Below, one piece after another: positions 46,119 through 55,573 of a stretch of 64,000 nt of DNA (the first letter of the stretch is position 1; every line of letters begins with the position of its first letter). Under the pieces are notes generated by a model. It did no database searches, was not told where the DNA came from, and saw nothing but the letters and a program-made list of their open reading frames with translations. The translations under genes and the position numbers were made by a program. Source of the DNA: Bacteroidales bacterium (GTDB lineage: Bacteria; Bacteroidota; Bacteroidia; Bacteroidales; Bacteroidaceae); the NCBI GenBank assembly GCA_012729225.1, contig JAAYDO010000052.1:1-64000 (forward strand). The letters are read 5' to 3'.

Positions 46119-48539
46119 ATGAAGGATTTCAAATTTGACGAAATAATTGACGAAGGACCAGTGGAAAGCAAGATCAGCTTTATCACCAGCATTGATAATA
46201 TGGCAAAAGAAAATCTCGAACATGACATCATCCCCGAGAGTCTTATTGCCGTTCTGCCATTGAGGGGCATCATGTTATTTCCAAATACAATGATGCCTGT
46301 TTCTGTGGGCAGAGCCTCATCACTGAAGTTGTTGAAAGATGCCCAGAAGCAGAACTCTATCATCTCTGTGTTTAGCCAAGTGGATGACAATGTGGACGAC
46401 CCAGACTACGATCAGGTTTATCACACAGGAGTGGTGGCGAAAGTGCAGAAAATCATCAATCTGCCCGACGGAACACGCACAGCCCTCCTCCAGGCCTATA
46501 ACCGTGTGCGCCTCATTGATATGGACTCTAACGGTACATACAAGACAGGGCATGTGGAACTCTTCTCGGAGGTTGTGCCTGCCCGTGGCGACAGGGAGTT
46601 TGTGGCTGTGGTGGATGCTTGCCGCGAAACAGCCCTTAAGCTGATGCGACAAAACGAGATGTCTCTTGGCTCTGCCTTTGCGCTGAATAACATCACCGAC
46701 CGAGAACTCATCATCAATTTCACTTGTGGCAATCTCAATATCAGTAACAGTGAACGCATCATGTTGCTTGAGCAGACCAATCTTTTTGACCGTGCTTATC
46801 GGCTCTTGGGAATCCTGCAAAGGGAGTACCAATACGTGTCGCTGAAGCAGGATCTACAGATGCGAACCCGTGAGGAACTGGACAGACAGCAGAAAGAATT
46901 TTTCCTTCGTCAGGAGATGGAGAGTATCCAAGAGCAACTGGGAGAAGGAGGTGTGGACGAAATAGAGCAGTTGCGTGCCGCTGGCATGAAAAAGAAATGG
47001 TCAGAAGCCACAGCCAAGGTGTTCAACGATGCTTTGAAAAAGATGTCACACATGAATAGCCACACACCTGACTATCAAGTGGAATACGCATATCTGCAGA
47101 CTATGCTTGATTTGCCTTGGGGCGAATACACCAAGGACAATCTCAATCTCAACAATGCAGAACGTGTGCTGAACCGTGACCACTATGGAATGGAGAAGGT
47201 GAAAGAGCGCATCATAGAACATCTTGCCGTGCTGAAGATGAGAGGCAACTTCAAAAGCCCTATCCTCTGCCTTTACGGCCCTCCAGGAGTTGGCAAGACC
47301 TCTCTCGGAAAGAGCATTGCCAAAGCCATGAAGCGAAGTTATGTGCGCATGTCATTGGGAGGTCTGCACGATGAGGCTGAGATACGTGGACATCGCCGTA
47401 CTTATATTGGTGCTATGGCAGGACAGATCATTAAGAACATCCGCAAGGCTGGCAGCAGCAATCCTGTGTTCATTCTTGACGAGATTGACAAGGTAGCCCA
47501 AGCCTCCAATCAAGGCGACCCCTCATCTGCATTGCTTGAGGTGCTTGACCCAGAACAGAATAGCGCATTCCACGACAACTACCTCGACTGCGACTTCGAC
47601 CTTTCCAAGGTGATGTTTATTGCCACAGCCAACAACATCTCAACCATACCAGCACCTTTGCTCGACCGTATGGAACTCATTGAGGTGAGTGGTTATCTGA
47701 CAGAGGAGAAGGTTGAAATAGCGAAGCGTCACCTTGTGCCAAAGGAACTTGACAATCTTGGCATGACTGATACAGGCGTGAAGATTTCCAAACCAGCCAT
47801 TGAGAAGATCATCGAGGATTACACTCGTGAATCAGGTGTGCGTGAACTCGATAAGAAAATAAACAAATTGCTCCGTAAAGTAACCCTTAAATACGCTAAG
47901 GACGGCATACTTCCAAAGGGTGAACTCAAGGTGTCAGACATTAAGGAATATCTTGGAAATGAGCCTTACAGCCGTGACAAATATCAAGGCAATGACTACT
48001 ATGGTGTGGTCACAGGACTGGCATGGACCAGTGTGGGCGGAGAGATTCTCTTCATTGAGACTTCCATTGATAATGGTAAGGGTGGAAAACTGGGTTTGAC
48101 AGGCAATCTGGGAGATGTGATGAAAGAGTCAGCCACCATCGCACTTCAGTATCTTAAAGAACATTGCGATATTCTTGGGGTGCAATACGACTTCTTCGAG
48201 AATCACAACATTCATATTCATGTGCCAGAAGGTGCCACCCCTAAAGATGGTCCATCTGCAGGCATTACAATCGCCACATCTTTGGCAAGCGCCATCACAA
48301 AGCGCAAAGTGCGCAAAAACTTAGCCATGACAGGCGAAATCACATTGCGTGGCAAGGTGCTTCCTGTTGGCGGCATTAAAGAAAAAATCCTAGCAGCCAA
48401 GCGTGCAGGCATAACCGACATTCTCATTTGCCACAAAAACCAAAAGGACATTGAGGATATTCCTGCAAAATATGTGAAGGGCGTTACCTTCCACTATGTG
48501 GAGAACGTTAAAGACGTGTTGGATTTTGCCTTATTGTAG
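46119..48539 (+). CDS. lon: ATP-dependent protease Lon
   Basis: Lon is a cytosolic AAA+ protease that degrades misfolded and regulatory proteins. The 806-aa protein has the N-terminal substrate domain (LPLRGIMLFPNTMMPV), Walker A YGPPGVGKTS (about residue 386) and Walker B VFILDEIDKV. The Ser-Lys dyad has Ser in KDGPSAGI (about 713) and Lys in GGIKEKIL (about 754). All elements are intact. tgt follows 60 bp downstream. Confidence 0.96.
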   Translation: MKDFKFDEIIDEGPVESKISFITSIDNMAKENLEHDIIPESLIAVLPLRGIMLFPNTMMPVSVGRASSLKLLKDAQKQNSIISVFSQVDDNVDDPDYDQVYHTGVVAKVQKIINLPDGTRTALLQAYNRVRLIDMDSNGTYKTGHVELFSEVVPARGDREFVAVVDACRETALKLMRQNEMSLGSAFALNNITDRELIINFTCGNLNISNSERIMLLEQTNLFDRAYRLLGILQREYQYVSLKQDLQMRTREELDRQQKEFFLRQEMESIQEQLGEGGVDEIEQLRAAGMKKKWSEATAKVFNDALKKMSHMNSHTPDYQVEYAYLQTMLDLPWGEYTKDNLNLNNAERVLNRDHYGMEKVKERIIEHLAVLKMRGNFKSPILCLYGPPGVGKTSLGKSIAKAMKRSYVRMSLGGLHDEAEIRGHRRTYIGAMAGQIIKNIRKAGSSNPVFILDEIDKVAQASNQGDPSSALLEVLDPEQNSAFHDNYLDCDFDLSKVMFIATANNISTIPAPLLDRMELIEVSGYLTEEKVEIAKRHLVPKELDNLGMTDTGVKISKPAIEKIIEDYTRESGVRELDKKINKLLRKVTLKYAKDGILPKGELKVSDIKEYLGNEPYSRDKYQGNDYYGVVTGLAWTSVGGEILFIETSIDNGKGGKLGLTGNLGDVMKESATIALQYLKEHCDILGVQYDFFENHNIHIHVPEGATPKDGPSAGITIATSLASAITKRKVRKNLAMTGEITLRGKVLPVGGIKEKILAAKRAGITDILICHKNQKDIEDIPAKYVKGVTFHYVENVKDVLDFALL

Positions 48540-48599
48540 AAATAGGCTCGCATTTGAAAAGAACAATCCACGCTTTATTGAAAGATTTTCGATATTATC

Positions 48600-49733
48600 A
48601 TGACATTTGAACTACAACATACAGACTCGAAAACCAATGCACGTGCTGGACTCATCCACACCGACCATGGTGACATTCAGACACCAATCTTTATGCCTGT
48701 GGGCACTCAGGCTTCAGTCAAAGCCGTGCATCTTCATGAGTTGAAGGAAGACATCAAGGCACAGATCATCCTTGGCAACACCTACCATCTCTATTTGCGC
48801 CCAGGTCTTGAGATACTTGAGGCGGCTGGCGGTCTTCACAAATTCAACGGTTTTGACCGTCCGATGCTTACTGACAGCGGAGGTTTTCAAGTATTTTCCT
48901 TGGCTGGTATCCGCAAAATCAAGGAGGAAGGTGTGGAGTTCCGCAGTCATATAGATGGCAGCAAACACTTCTTCACACCCGAGAAGGTGATGGACATTGA
49001 GCGTTCCATTGGTGCAGACATTGTCATGGCATTTGATGAATGCCCTCCAGGCACCAGCGACTATGAGTATTCCAAGAAGTCGTTAGCTCTCACTGAGCGA
49101 TGGCTCGACCGTTGCATCAAGCATTTCAATGAGACCGAACCCAAATACGGTTACTCACAAAGCCTTTTTCCTATCGTGCAAGGTTGCACTTACAAGGAAT
49201 TGAGAATTCGTGCGGCAGAGAATGTAGCCAGCAAGGGGGCTGACGGCAATGCCATTGGCGGTTTGGCTGTTGGCGAACCTACAGATGTAATGTATGAGAT
49301 GATAGAGGTGGTCAATGGCATTTTGCCGACCGACAAGCCTCGCTATCTGATGGGCGTGGGCACACCTATCAACCTGCTTGAGGGTATAGAAAGAGGAGTG
49401 GACATGTTTGACTGTGTTATGCCTACACGTAATGGTCGTAACGCACAAATCTTCACTAAACATGGCATCATCAACCTTCGCAACAAGAGATGGGACTTTG
49501 ACTTCTCCCCACTCGATCCTGATGGCACATCCTATGTGGATACTGCTTACACAAAAGCGTATGTTCATCATCTCTTCAAGGCTCAAGAATTATTGGCTAT
49601 GCAGATAGCATCCATCCATAATTTAGCCTTCTATCTCTGGCTCGTTGGTGAAGCGCGCCAACATATAGTATCTGGTGACTTCTGTATATGGAAAGCCAAG
49701 ATGGTTGAGGAACTCGGCAGGAGAATTAATTAG
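48600..49733 (+). CDS. tgt: tRNA-guanine transglycosylase lacking the zinc cysteines
   Basis: Tgt exchanges guanine-34 for preQ1 in tRNAs with GUN anticodons. The 377-aa TIM barrel has LTDSGGFQVFSL and FRSHIDGSKH, FDECPP, and GVDMFDCVMPTRNGRNAQ with the catalytic Asp. The usual zinc site D-P-x-C-x-C-x2-C is D-P-D-G-T-S-Y-V-D here, so all three Cys are replaced. The later His (SIHNLAFY) and the surrounding AYVHHL remain. I recall such sequences in other Bacteroidota. It is probably co-transcribed with lon. Confidence 0.93.
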   Translation: MTFELQHTDSKTNARAGLIHTDHGDIQTPIFMPVGTQASVKAVHLHELKEDIKAQIILGNTYHLYLRPGLEILEAAGGLHKFNGFDRPMLTDSGGFQVFSLAGIRKIKEEGVEFRSHIDGSKHFFTPEKVMDIERSIGADIVMAFDECPPGTSDYEYSKKSLALTERWLDRCIKHFNETEPKYGYSQSLFPIVQGCTYKELRIRAAENVASKGADGNAIGGLAVGEPTDVMYEMIEVVNGILPTDKPRYLMGVGTPINLLEGIERGVDMFDCVMPTRNGRNAQIFTKHGIINLRNKRWDFDFSPLDPDGTSYVDTAYTKAYVHHLFKAQELLAMQIASIHNLAFYLWLVGEARQHIVSGDFCIWKAKMVEELGRRIN

Positions 49734-49860
49734 TGTGTTGGGGGTTCTGCCTTTGTTTGAAATCGACCTCTCGCTAAACAGCAGGTATAGCCCCTTCTAA
49801 AAAACACTCAGGGAAAAGAGAATATACATTATATATTATAAGGAAAAAAGATTCGACACA

Positions 49861-51120
49861 TTGGTCATACTTGAAGATGAAAATGGGAAGCTTGTTCCAT
49901 GCGGAAGCGAGGAAGACATCAAGGCTTATCTAACATACAAATCGGAACAAAGGAAAAGATCCAAACACCGTTCTCTCCAATCGAGATCGGCTCATCGGCC
50001 GTCTGCCTTCAGGTGGCTGGCAGACCATTTACCCTTATCTCGACTTGACAGATACATCATCGGCAAGTTTTTGGGCACATATTTCTTCTCCATCATCCTT
50101 ATCATCAGTATTGCTGTCGTATTTGATTTCAATGAGAACATCGATAAGTTTTTGCAACACGATGCACCGATGAGTGAGATCATGTTCGACTACTATCTAA
50201 ACTTCATTCCATACTATTCCAATCTTTTCAGCCAGTTATTCGTTTTCATTGCTGTCATCTTCTTCACCACCAAACTGGCTGAAAACTCTGAGATTATTGC
50301 CATGCTTTCCACAGGCACAAGCTTTGCTCGCATCTGTCGTCCATATATGATTTCAGCGGCTATCATTGCCCTGCTCAACTTTGGATTAGGATCGTATGTC
50401 ATTCCTCAAGGAAATGTCAAACGTGTAAAATTTGAGAATAAATACAAGAACCGTGGTGATCAGAGCAGCAGTGCTAACGTACAGCTTGAAGTGGATAGTG
50501 GCGTGATTGCCTACTTTGGTCGCTATGAGGAAAGTCTCAAGATGGGCTTTGACTTCACGCTTGATAAATTTGAAGATAAAAAATTGGTCAAGCATCTTCA
50601 AGCCATGACTATTCAATACGATACCCTATCTTATGAACCCAATCATTGGATTATCACGGGTTATCAGACTCGTGACCTTCAGGGTATGCGAGAAATTATC
50701 ACAGAAGGCAACAAACTTGATACAGTCATTGCCATACAACCTCAAGACCTCATGGCATCCCGAGATATGGAAATGACACTCACCACCCCCGAACTTAGTC
50801 GATATATTGACAGGCAAAAAGCTCGTGGGTTTGCCAAAATCCAACAGTTCGAGGTGGAATACTATAAACGAGGAGCAACCTCTTTTGCCACCTTCATCCT
50901 CACCTTGATAGGTGTGTCCATCTCTGCGCGGAAGCGTAAAAATGGCATGGGTATTTCTTTAGGAATTGGACTGGCTCTTATCCTCACCTATATCATGTTC
51001 CAGACGGTCACTTCATCTATGGCAACTAATGCCAGATTTCCTGCGGTCATTGCAGTGTGGATTCCCAATTTTGTGTTTGCACTCGTTGCACTCTACTATT
51101 ACAAGAAAGCACCAAGATAA
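49861..51120 (+). CDS. YjgP/YjgQ (LptF/LptG) family permease
   Basis: This is one of the membrane subunits of the LPS export ABC complex, 419 aa as called. Hydrophobic segments are at about residues 73-93, 120-145, 155-175, and three near the C-terminus (FATFILTLIGVSISA, GLALILTYIMFQTV, VIAVWIPNFVFALVALYYY). The family usually begins at LDRYIIGKFL, here residue 62. No ATG precedes it: the frame is open from 49801, and TTG 49861 is the best start candidate, giving a 60-residue basic extension. An LptC-like gene lies 4.5 kb downstream. Confidence 0.85.
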   Translation: MVILEDENGKLVPCGSEEDIKAYLTYKSEQRKRSKHRSLQSRSAHRPSAFRWLADHLPLSRLDRYIIGKFLGTYFFSIILIISIAVVFDFNENIDKFLQHDAPMSEIMFDYYLNFIPYYSNLFSQLFVFIAVIFFTTKLAENSEIIAMLSTGTSFARICRPYMISAAIIALLNFGLGSYVIPQGNVKRVKFENKYKNRGDQSSSANVQLEVDSGVIAYFGRYEESLKMGFDFTLDKFEDKKLVKHLQAMTIQYDTLSYEPNHWIITGYQTRDLQGMREIITEGNKLDTVIAIQPQDLMASRDMEMTLTTPELSRYIDRQKARGFAKIQQFEVEYYKRGATSFATFILTLIGVSISARKRKNGMGISLGIGLALILTYIMFQTVTSSMATNARFPAVIAVWIPNFVFALVALYYYKKAPR

Positions 51121-51208
51121 TCAAGCTAAACCAATCATTTATATATTCCATAAAATAGAAAAGAAAGGAGAAATCTCTAATTCTTGATAACATTAAAAAA
51201 ATTACAAC

Positions 51209-52492
51209 GTGTATTTCGACGAACTAAACATATCAGATGAGTTACTGGACGCACTTGATGCAATGAATTTCGAAGTGTGTTCACCCATTCAGGAAAAAGC
51301 CATTCCTGAAATTATTAATGGTCATGACCTGATGGGTATTGCACAAACTGGCACAGGAAAGACTGCAGCATATCTGCTTCCTGTGTTAGATGCGCTAAGC
51401 CATGGCAATTACCCACAAGATGCCGTAAACTGTATCATCATGGCTCCAACTCGTGAGTTGGCTCAGCAGATAGACCAGCAGGTAGAAGGTTTTGGATATT
51501 ATCTTGATGGTGTGTCATCTGTAGCCGTCTATGGCGGAAATGACGGCGCACGTTTTGAGCAGGAGCGCCGTGGTCTTGAACTTGGTGCTTCAATCATCAT
51601 CGCCACCCCAGGACGACTCATCAGCCACCTCAATGGAGGGCATATTGATCTTAAGAAGACATCATTCTTCATCTTGGACGAAGCAGACCGCATGCTCGAC
51701 ATGGGTTTTTACGATGACATCATGAAGATAGCAAGCTATCTGTCTGAAGACCGCCAAACCATCATGTTCTCTGCAACTATGCCAGCCAATATCCAAAAGC
51801 TTGCGAGCAATATTCTTCGCAATCCCGTAGAAGTGAAGATTGCAGTGTCCAAACCTGCTGAAAAGATAAAGCAGCAAGCCTATGTGTGCTATGATGGCAT
51901 GAAAGATCGCATTGTGGAGAAAGTGCTTAGCGCTGATTCTCTCGATCGTGTCATTCTCTTTGCATCCTCAAAGATGAAGGTGAAGGAACTCAACATCACC
52001 CTCAAGCGCAAGGGATTCAATGTAGGGGCAATGCATAGTGATCTTGTGCAACGCGAACGCGAAGATGTCATGCTTGCCTTTAAGAACCGACGCATCAATA
52101 TCCTCATTGCAACCGACATCGTGAGCCGAGGCATAGACATTGACGATATTCAGATGGTCATCAACTACGATGTACCACGTGATCCTGAAGACTATGTGCA
52201 CCGAATTGGCCGTACTGCTCGTGCAAATAGAGAAGGACAAGCCGTCACTCTTGTCACACCTAAGGGTTGGAATGACCTGCTTAAAATTGAAAGACTCATA
52301 GAGAAGGAAATTCCTAAGCCAGATCTTCCAGAAGGCTGCGGAGAGAAGCCCACTATTAGTAAATCATCTGCCTCAAAACGTACACCAGGCAGACACGGAG
52401 GCAAGGGACGCCACAACAAGCGTGGTAAAAGTCATCATGACAAGCCTCAGAAGCCCTCTTCAAACAGTAAGCAATCTAAGGTCAATACATAG
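51209..52492 (+). CDS. DEAD-box RNA helicase (RhlE-like)
   Basis: This is an ATP-dependent RNA helicase for ribosome assembly or mRNA decay. The 427-aa protein has the Q motif (SPIQEKAIPEI), motif I AQTGTGKT, Ia PTRELAQQ, motif II LDEADRMLDMGF, III FSATMP and VI HRIGRTAR. A basic Lys/His/Gly/Ser tail of about 45 residues probably binds RNA. The start is GTG at 51209, giving MYFDELNIS, the normal family beginning; no ATG is available at that position. Confidence 0.92.
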   Translation: MYFDELNISDELLDALDAMNFEVCSPIQEKAIPEIINGHDLMGIAQTGTGKTAAYLLPVLDALSHGNYPQDAVNCIIMAPTRELAQQIDQQVEGFGYYLDGVSSVAVYGGNDGARFEQERRGLELGASIIIATPGRLISHLNGGHIDLKKTSFFILDEADRMLDMGFYDDIMKIASYLSEDRQTIMFSATMPANIQKLASNILRNPVEVKIAVSKPAEKIKQQAYVCYDGMKDRIVEKVLSADSLDRVILFASSKMKVKELNITLKRKGFNVGAMHSDLVQREREDVMLAFKNRRINILIATDIVSRGIDIDDIQMVINYDVPRDPEDYVHRIGRTARANREGQAVTLVTPKGWNDLLKIERLIEKEIPKPDLPEGCGEKPTISKSSASKRTPGRHGGKGRHNKRGKSHHDKPQKPSSNSKQSKVNT

Positions 52493-52541
52493 CACAAATG
52501 GGGTGTTTTAACTTTTTTAACTACCATAAAGAATAGAATAT

Positions 52542-52572
52542 TTTGAAGAACCCCACAAAAGACTTAATTTTG
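52542..52572 (+). promoter_or_regulatory. Canonical Bacteroidota promoter for outer-membrane barrel gene
   Basis: TTTG (52542-52545), exactly 19 bp, then TAATTTTG (52565-52572) match the full TTTG-N19-TAnnTTTG consensus. The likely start codon is 36 bp downstream of the -7 box. Confidence 0.8.
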
Positions 52573-52608
52573 CATTCAAATAAACATTACTATCATAGTA
52601 TCAGTAAA

Positions 52609-53958
52609 ATGAATAAAATAACACTTGCCCTCGTTTCAACAGTATTTGCAATCACTTCATTTGCTCAGAACGGCATCAACACTCCCTACTCTCGCTATGG
52701 TTTCGGCATTCAGTCTGAACGTGCCATGGGATTTAACAAAGGTATGGGAGGCGTTGCACAAGGATTCCGAAATGGAAAAGAAATCAATACTGCTAACCCT
52801 GCATCCTTTTCTTCTGTTGATTCGCTCACTGCACTCTTCGACCTTGGCATCTCTTTGCAGAACAGCAACCACAAAATGGGCAGTCTCCAACAAAATGTGC
52901 GCAACAGCAGTTTTGACTATTTTGCGTTCCAGTTTCGTGCCTTCCGTCGTGTAGGTATGACACTTGGCATTATGCCTATCACAAATATTAAATATTCATT
53001 CGCTTCCTCCGAAGAAAAACTTCAGGGAACAGAGAATGTCACATCCTCCTATAGTTTTAGTGGCGATGGTGGTCTTCGTGAAGTATTCTTTGGCACAGGA
53101 TGGCAAATCTTCCGTCCTATTTCCATAGGTTTTAACGCCCGCTACATCTGGGGCGATTACACCCACAATGCAAAGATGTCTCTCAGTGAAAGCAGTGCAT
53201 TCAATCTCTCTCGCATCTACACTGGTGAGGTCAGTGCCTTCAGTTGGCAAGCAGGTCTGCAATACATTCAACCTCTCAACTCAAAAGATCGCATTGTGAT
53301 TGGCGCAACCTACACCTATGGCAACAAAGCAGGAGGTGACGCAACCCGCACTACTCAGACCCTCAACTCCACAACTGTAGAAGAAGCCACTATTGATACC
53401 ATCAAGAATGCCTTCCAGCTTCCACATGCCATCGCAGCAGGTTTCACCTACTATCACTCCAACAAACTTCGCATTGGAGCGGACTTTGAACTTGAGAAAT
53501 GGTCTGATGTACGCTTCCCTAACAACCAGACAGGCATGTCATCAAGTGCCATCTCTGGTGTTTACACCTCTACCAAAGGTCAGCTTAATGACCGCACAAA
53601 GATTGCAGTAGGTCTTGACTACACACCAGATTCCGAATCTTTCAAACTCACTAAGCGCATGACTTACAAGGTTGGTGGATACTACTCCAAATCTTATGCA
53701 CAGGCAGACCCCACAGGTCGTGTGACCGACAAGCCTACAGAGTTTGGTGTTTCGGCAGGTGTCACCATCCCTATCAGAAACACTCACAATTGGCGTGGTG
53801 TTCCCAAACTCAATTTTGCTGTGCAGTGGACTCATACCAATATTCCATACTTCAACTCAACCACACTACGCCAGAGCACACTCTCGGAAAACTATCTTCG
53901 TTTCTGCGTGGGCTTGACATTCAACGAACGATGGTTCCAGAAGTGGAAAGCACAGTAA
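52609..53958 (+). CDS. Outer-membrane beta-barrel protein
   Basis: This is a 449-aa exported protein. ATG 52609 gives a signal peptide (MNKITLALVSTVFAITSFAQ); the frame extends upstream across the promoter, so the longer form is rejected. The mature part begins GINTPYSRYGFGIQ and alternates amphipathic strands with turns (for example YTYGNKAGG, KVGGYYSKSYAQADP), ending in a Trp/Phe-rich strand. This is typical of FadL- or PorV-like barrels of Bacteroidota, but no substrate or partner is clear. Confidence 0.82.
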   Translation: MNKITLALVSTVFAITSFAQNGINTPYSRYGFGIQSERAMGFNKGMGGVAQGFRNGKEINTANPASFSSVDSLTALFDLGISLQNSNHKMGSLQQNVRNSSFDYFAFQFRAFRRVGMTLGIMPITNIKYSFASSEEKLQGTENVTSSYSFSGDGGLREVFFGTGWQIFRPISIGFNARYIWGDYTHNAKMSLSESSAFNLSRIYTGEVSAFSWQAGLQYIQPLNSKDRIVIGATYTYGNKAGGDATRTTQTLNSTTVEEATIDTIKNAFQLPHAIAAGFTYYHSNKLRIGADFELEKWSDVRFPNNQTGMSSSAISGVYTSTKGQLNDRTKIAVGLDYTPDSESFKLTKRMTYKVGGYYSKSYAQADPTGRVTDKPTEFGVSAGVTIPIRNTHNWRGVPKLNFAVQWTHTNIPYFNSTTLRQSTLSENYLRFCVGLTFNERWFQKWKAQ

Positions 53959-54000
53959 CAGCATTCATGCCCAAGGGTAAAAAGGGAATCTAATATAGCA

Positions 54001-54025
54001 TTTCCCCTATCACAAATAAGGGAAA
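54001..54025. terminator. Weak hairpin after outer-membrane barrel gene
   Basis: TTTCCCCTA (54001-54009) and TAAGGGAAA (54017-54025) pair with one mismatch, 42 bp after the stop. The loop is 7 nt and there is no T run on the plus strand. Confidence 0.4.
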
Positions 54026-54054
54026 AACCCTCTCTCACCCATCTACCGATGCTT

Positions 54055-54062
54055 TATCTTTG
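54055..54062 (+). promoter_or_regulatory. Probable -7 box for TPR-lptC genes
   Basis: TATCTTTG is an exact TAnnTTTG match 43 bp upstream of the TPR protein start. No good -33 element is visible. Confidence 0.5.
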
Positions 54063-54105
54063 CATTGACAATAAAATAAAAACAATACAAAATACACAAA
54101 CAATT

Positions 54106-55557
54106 ATGAAGAAGATTCTATTCGTTTGCTCACTCGCCATCATGGCACTATCTGTGTCCGCACAGAACCTCAGTGGCACTACTGTCAATGACCGTATAGG
54201 TCACGGTACAGACTCTATCGAAGTGCTTAAAGCACTCTCCATTTATCAAGAAGCATACAAGCGTCAAGCATACGAAGAGGCTCTTGAACCTTGGGAAGAG
54301 GCTTTCAACAAAGCCCCACTTGCCATGGTGCGTATCTATACTGATGGAGCATGGATGCTTGAACAGCTGATTCAGAAATCCTCTGACCAAGCAAAGAAGC
54401 AAGAGTATTTTGACAAACTCATGAAGATTTATGACCAGCGTCTCGAAAACCTTGATGCACTTAATTCTTTCGCAACTCCTAAAACCACATCTACCAAGGG
54501 CAACATCCTCTGCCGTAAGGCTTATGATTATTACTACTTCTGCCCAACTGTAGATAACAATGTGGCATACAAGATGTTCAAAGAAGGCATCAACGACATG
54601 GGACCTAACACTGAAGGCTTTGTGCTCTATGGCTTTATCGAATGCTCATACAACCGCTTCCTCCAGAACAAGACCAACAACGACATTCGTCAAGACTTCA
54701 TCCAAGACTATATGGAGACAAATGACATCTGTGAACGTTTGCTTGATCAAGCAAAGGAATTCGCTGCAGACTCTATCGTAGGTGACCCTACTTCAGAAGA
54801 CTCCACTAAGTGGGAGACACAGATCATTCTCTCTCCTGAAGCTCAGAAGATTGTGGACAGTTACCAGCCTGTTCAGTACAAAGCAAATGAACTCTTCGTC
54901 TCTTCTGGTGCTGCTGACTGCGACGCTCTTGAGAGAATCTATAGCGCACAGGTAGAGGCAAACAAGACCAATCTTCAGTACCTCAACTCTGTACTTGCCA
55001 TCCTCTCCAACTTTGAGTGTGACAAATCCAACATCTACTATGTAGCAGCCGACTATGCTTATCAGATCAACAAGACTCCAGAAGCGGCCATTGCCAAGGC
55101 TTCCAAACTTCTTAAAGGAGATGATGTGAATGGTGCCATCCAATACTTCGAGGAGGCTATCAGCCTGGAAAGCAATTCGGCAAAGAAGGCAAAATACTCC
55201 TATGCAGTAGCAGCCTTGTTATACCGTCAAGGCAAACTTGCTCAGTGTCGTGCATACTGCAAGAAGACACTCCAATATAACCCATCCAATGGTGGCGCAT
55301 ATCTCCTGCAGGCAAGCTGCATTGCTCGTTCAGCCACAGGCGACAACCTCACTCGCAGTTACTACTACTGTCTCGCAGTTGATTACTGCAACCGTGCCAA
55401 GACTGTCGATCCCTCTTCTGCTGTAAAGGCAAACCGTGCGGCAGAAAACTACGCTGCTCACTTCTATCCAAAGTCAGAAGCATTCTTCCAAGGCATCAAG
55501 GCTGGTCAGAAAGTTAGCGTGGCTGGTGAGACTACAATTCTCCGTCTTCGCAACTGA
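54106..55557 (+). CDS. Exported TPR-repeat protein
   Basis: This is a 483-aa protein with a signal peptide (MKKILFVCSLAIMALSVSAQ) from ATG 54106; an upstream in-frame start would place 19 residues before it. The mature part is helical with TPR-like units (YQEAYKRQAYEEALEPWEEA, DVNGAIQYFEEAISLESN, YAVAALLYRQGKLAQCRAYC). It lies between an outer-membrane barrel and LptC, so an envelope-assembly role is plausible, not shown. The lptC start lies 16 bp after its stop. Confidence 0.85.
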   Translation: MKKILFVCSLAIMALSVSAQNLSGTTVNDRIGHGTDSIEVLKALSIYQEAYKRQAYEEALEPWEEAFNKAPLAMVRIYTDGAWMLEQLIQKSSDQAKKQEYFDKLMKIYDQRLENLDALNSFATPKTTSTKGNILCRKAYDYYYFCPTVDNNVAYKMFKEGINDMGPNTEGFVLYGFIECSYNRFLQNKTNNDIRQDFIQDYMETNDICERLLDQAKEFAADSIVGDPTSEDSTKWETQIILSPEAQKIVDSYQPVQYKANELFVSSGAADCDALERIYSAQVEANKTNLQYLNSVLAILSNFECDKSNIYYVAADYAYQINKTPEAAIAKASKLLKGDDVNGAIQYFEEAISLESNSAKKAKYSYAVAALLYRQGKLAQCRAYCKKTLQYNPSNGGAYLLQASCIARSATGDNLTRSYYYCLAVDYCNRAKTVDPSSAVKANRAAENYAAHFYPKSEAFFQGIKAGQKVSVAGETTILRLRN

Positions 55558-55573
55558 TAAACACCATTCAAGT

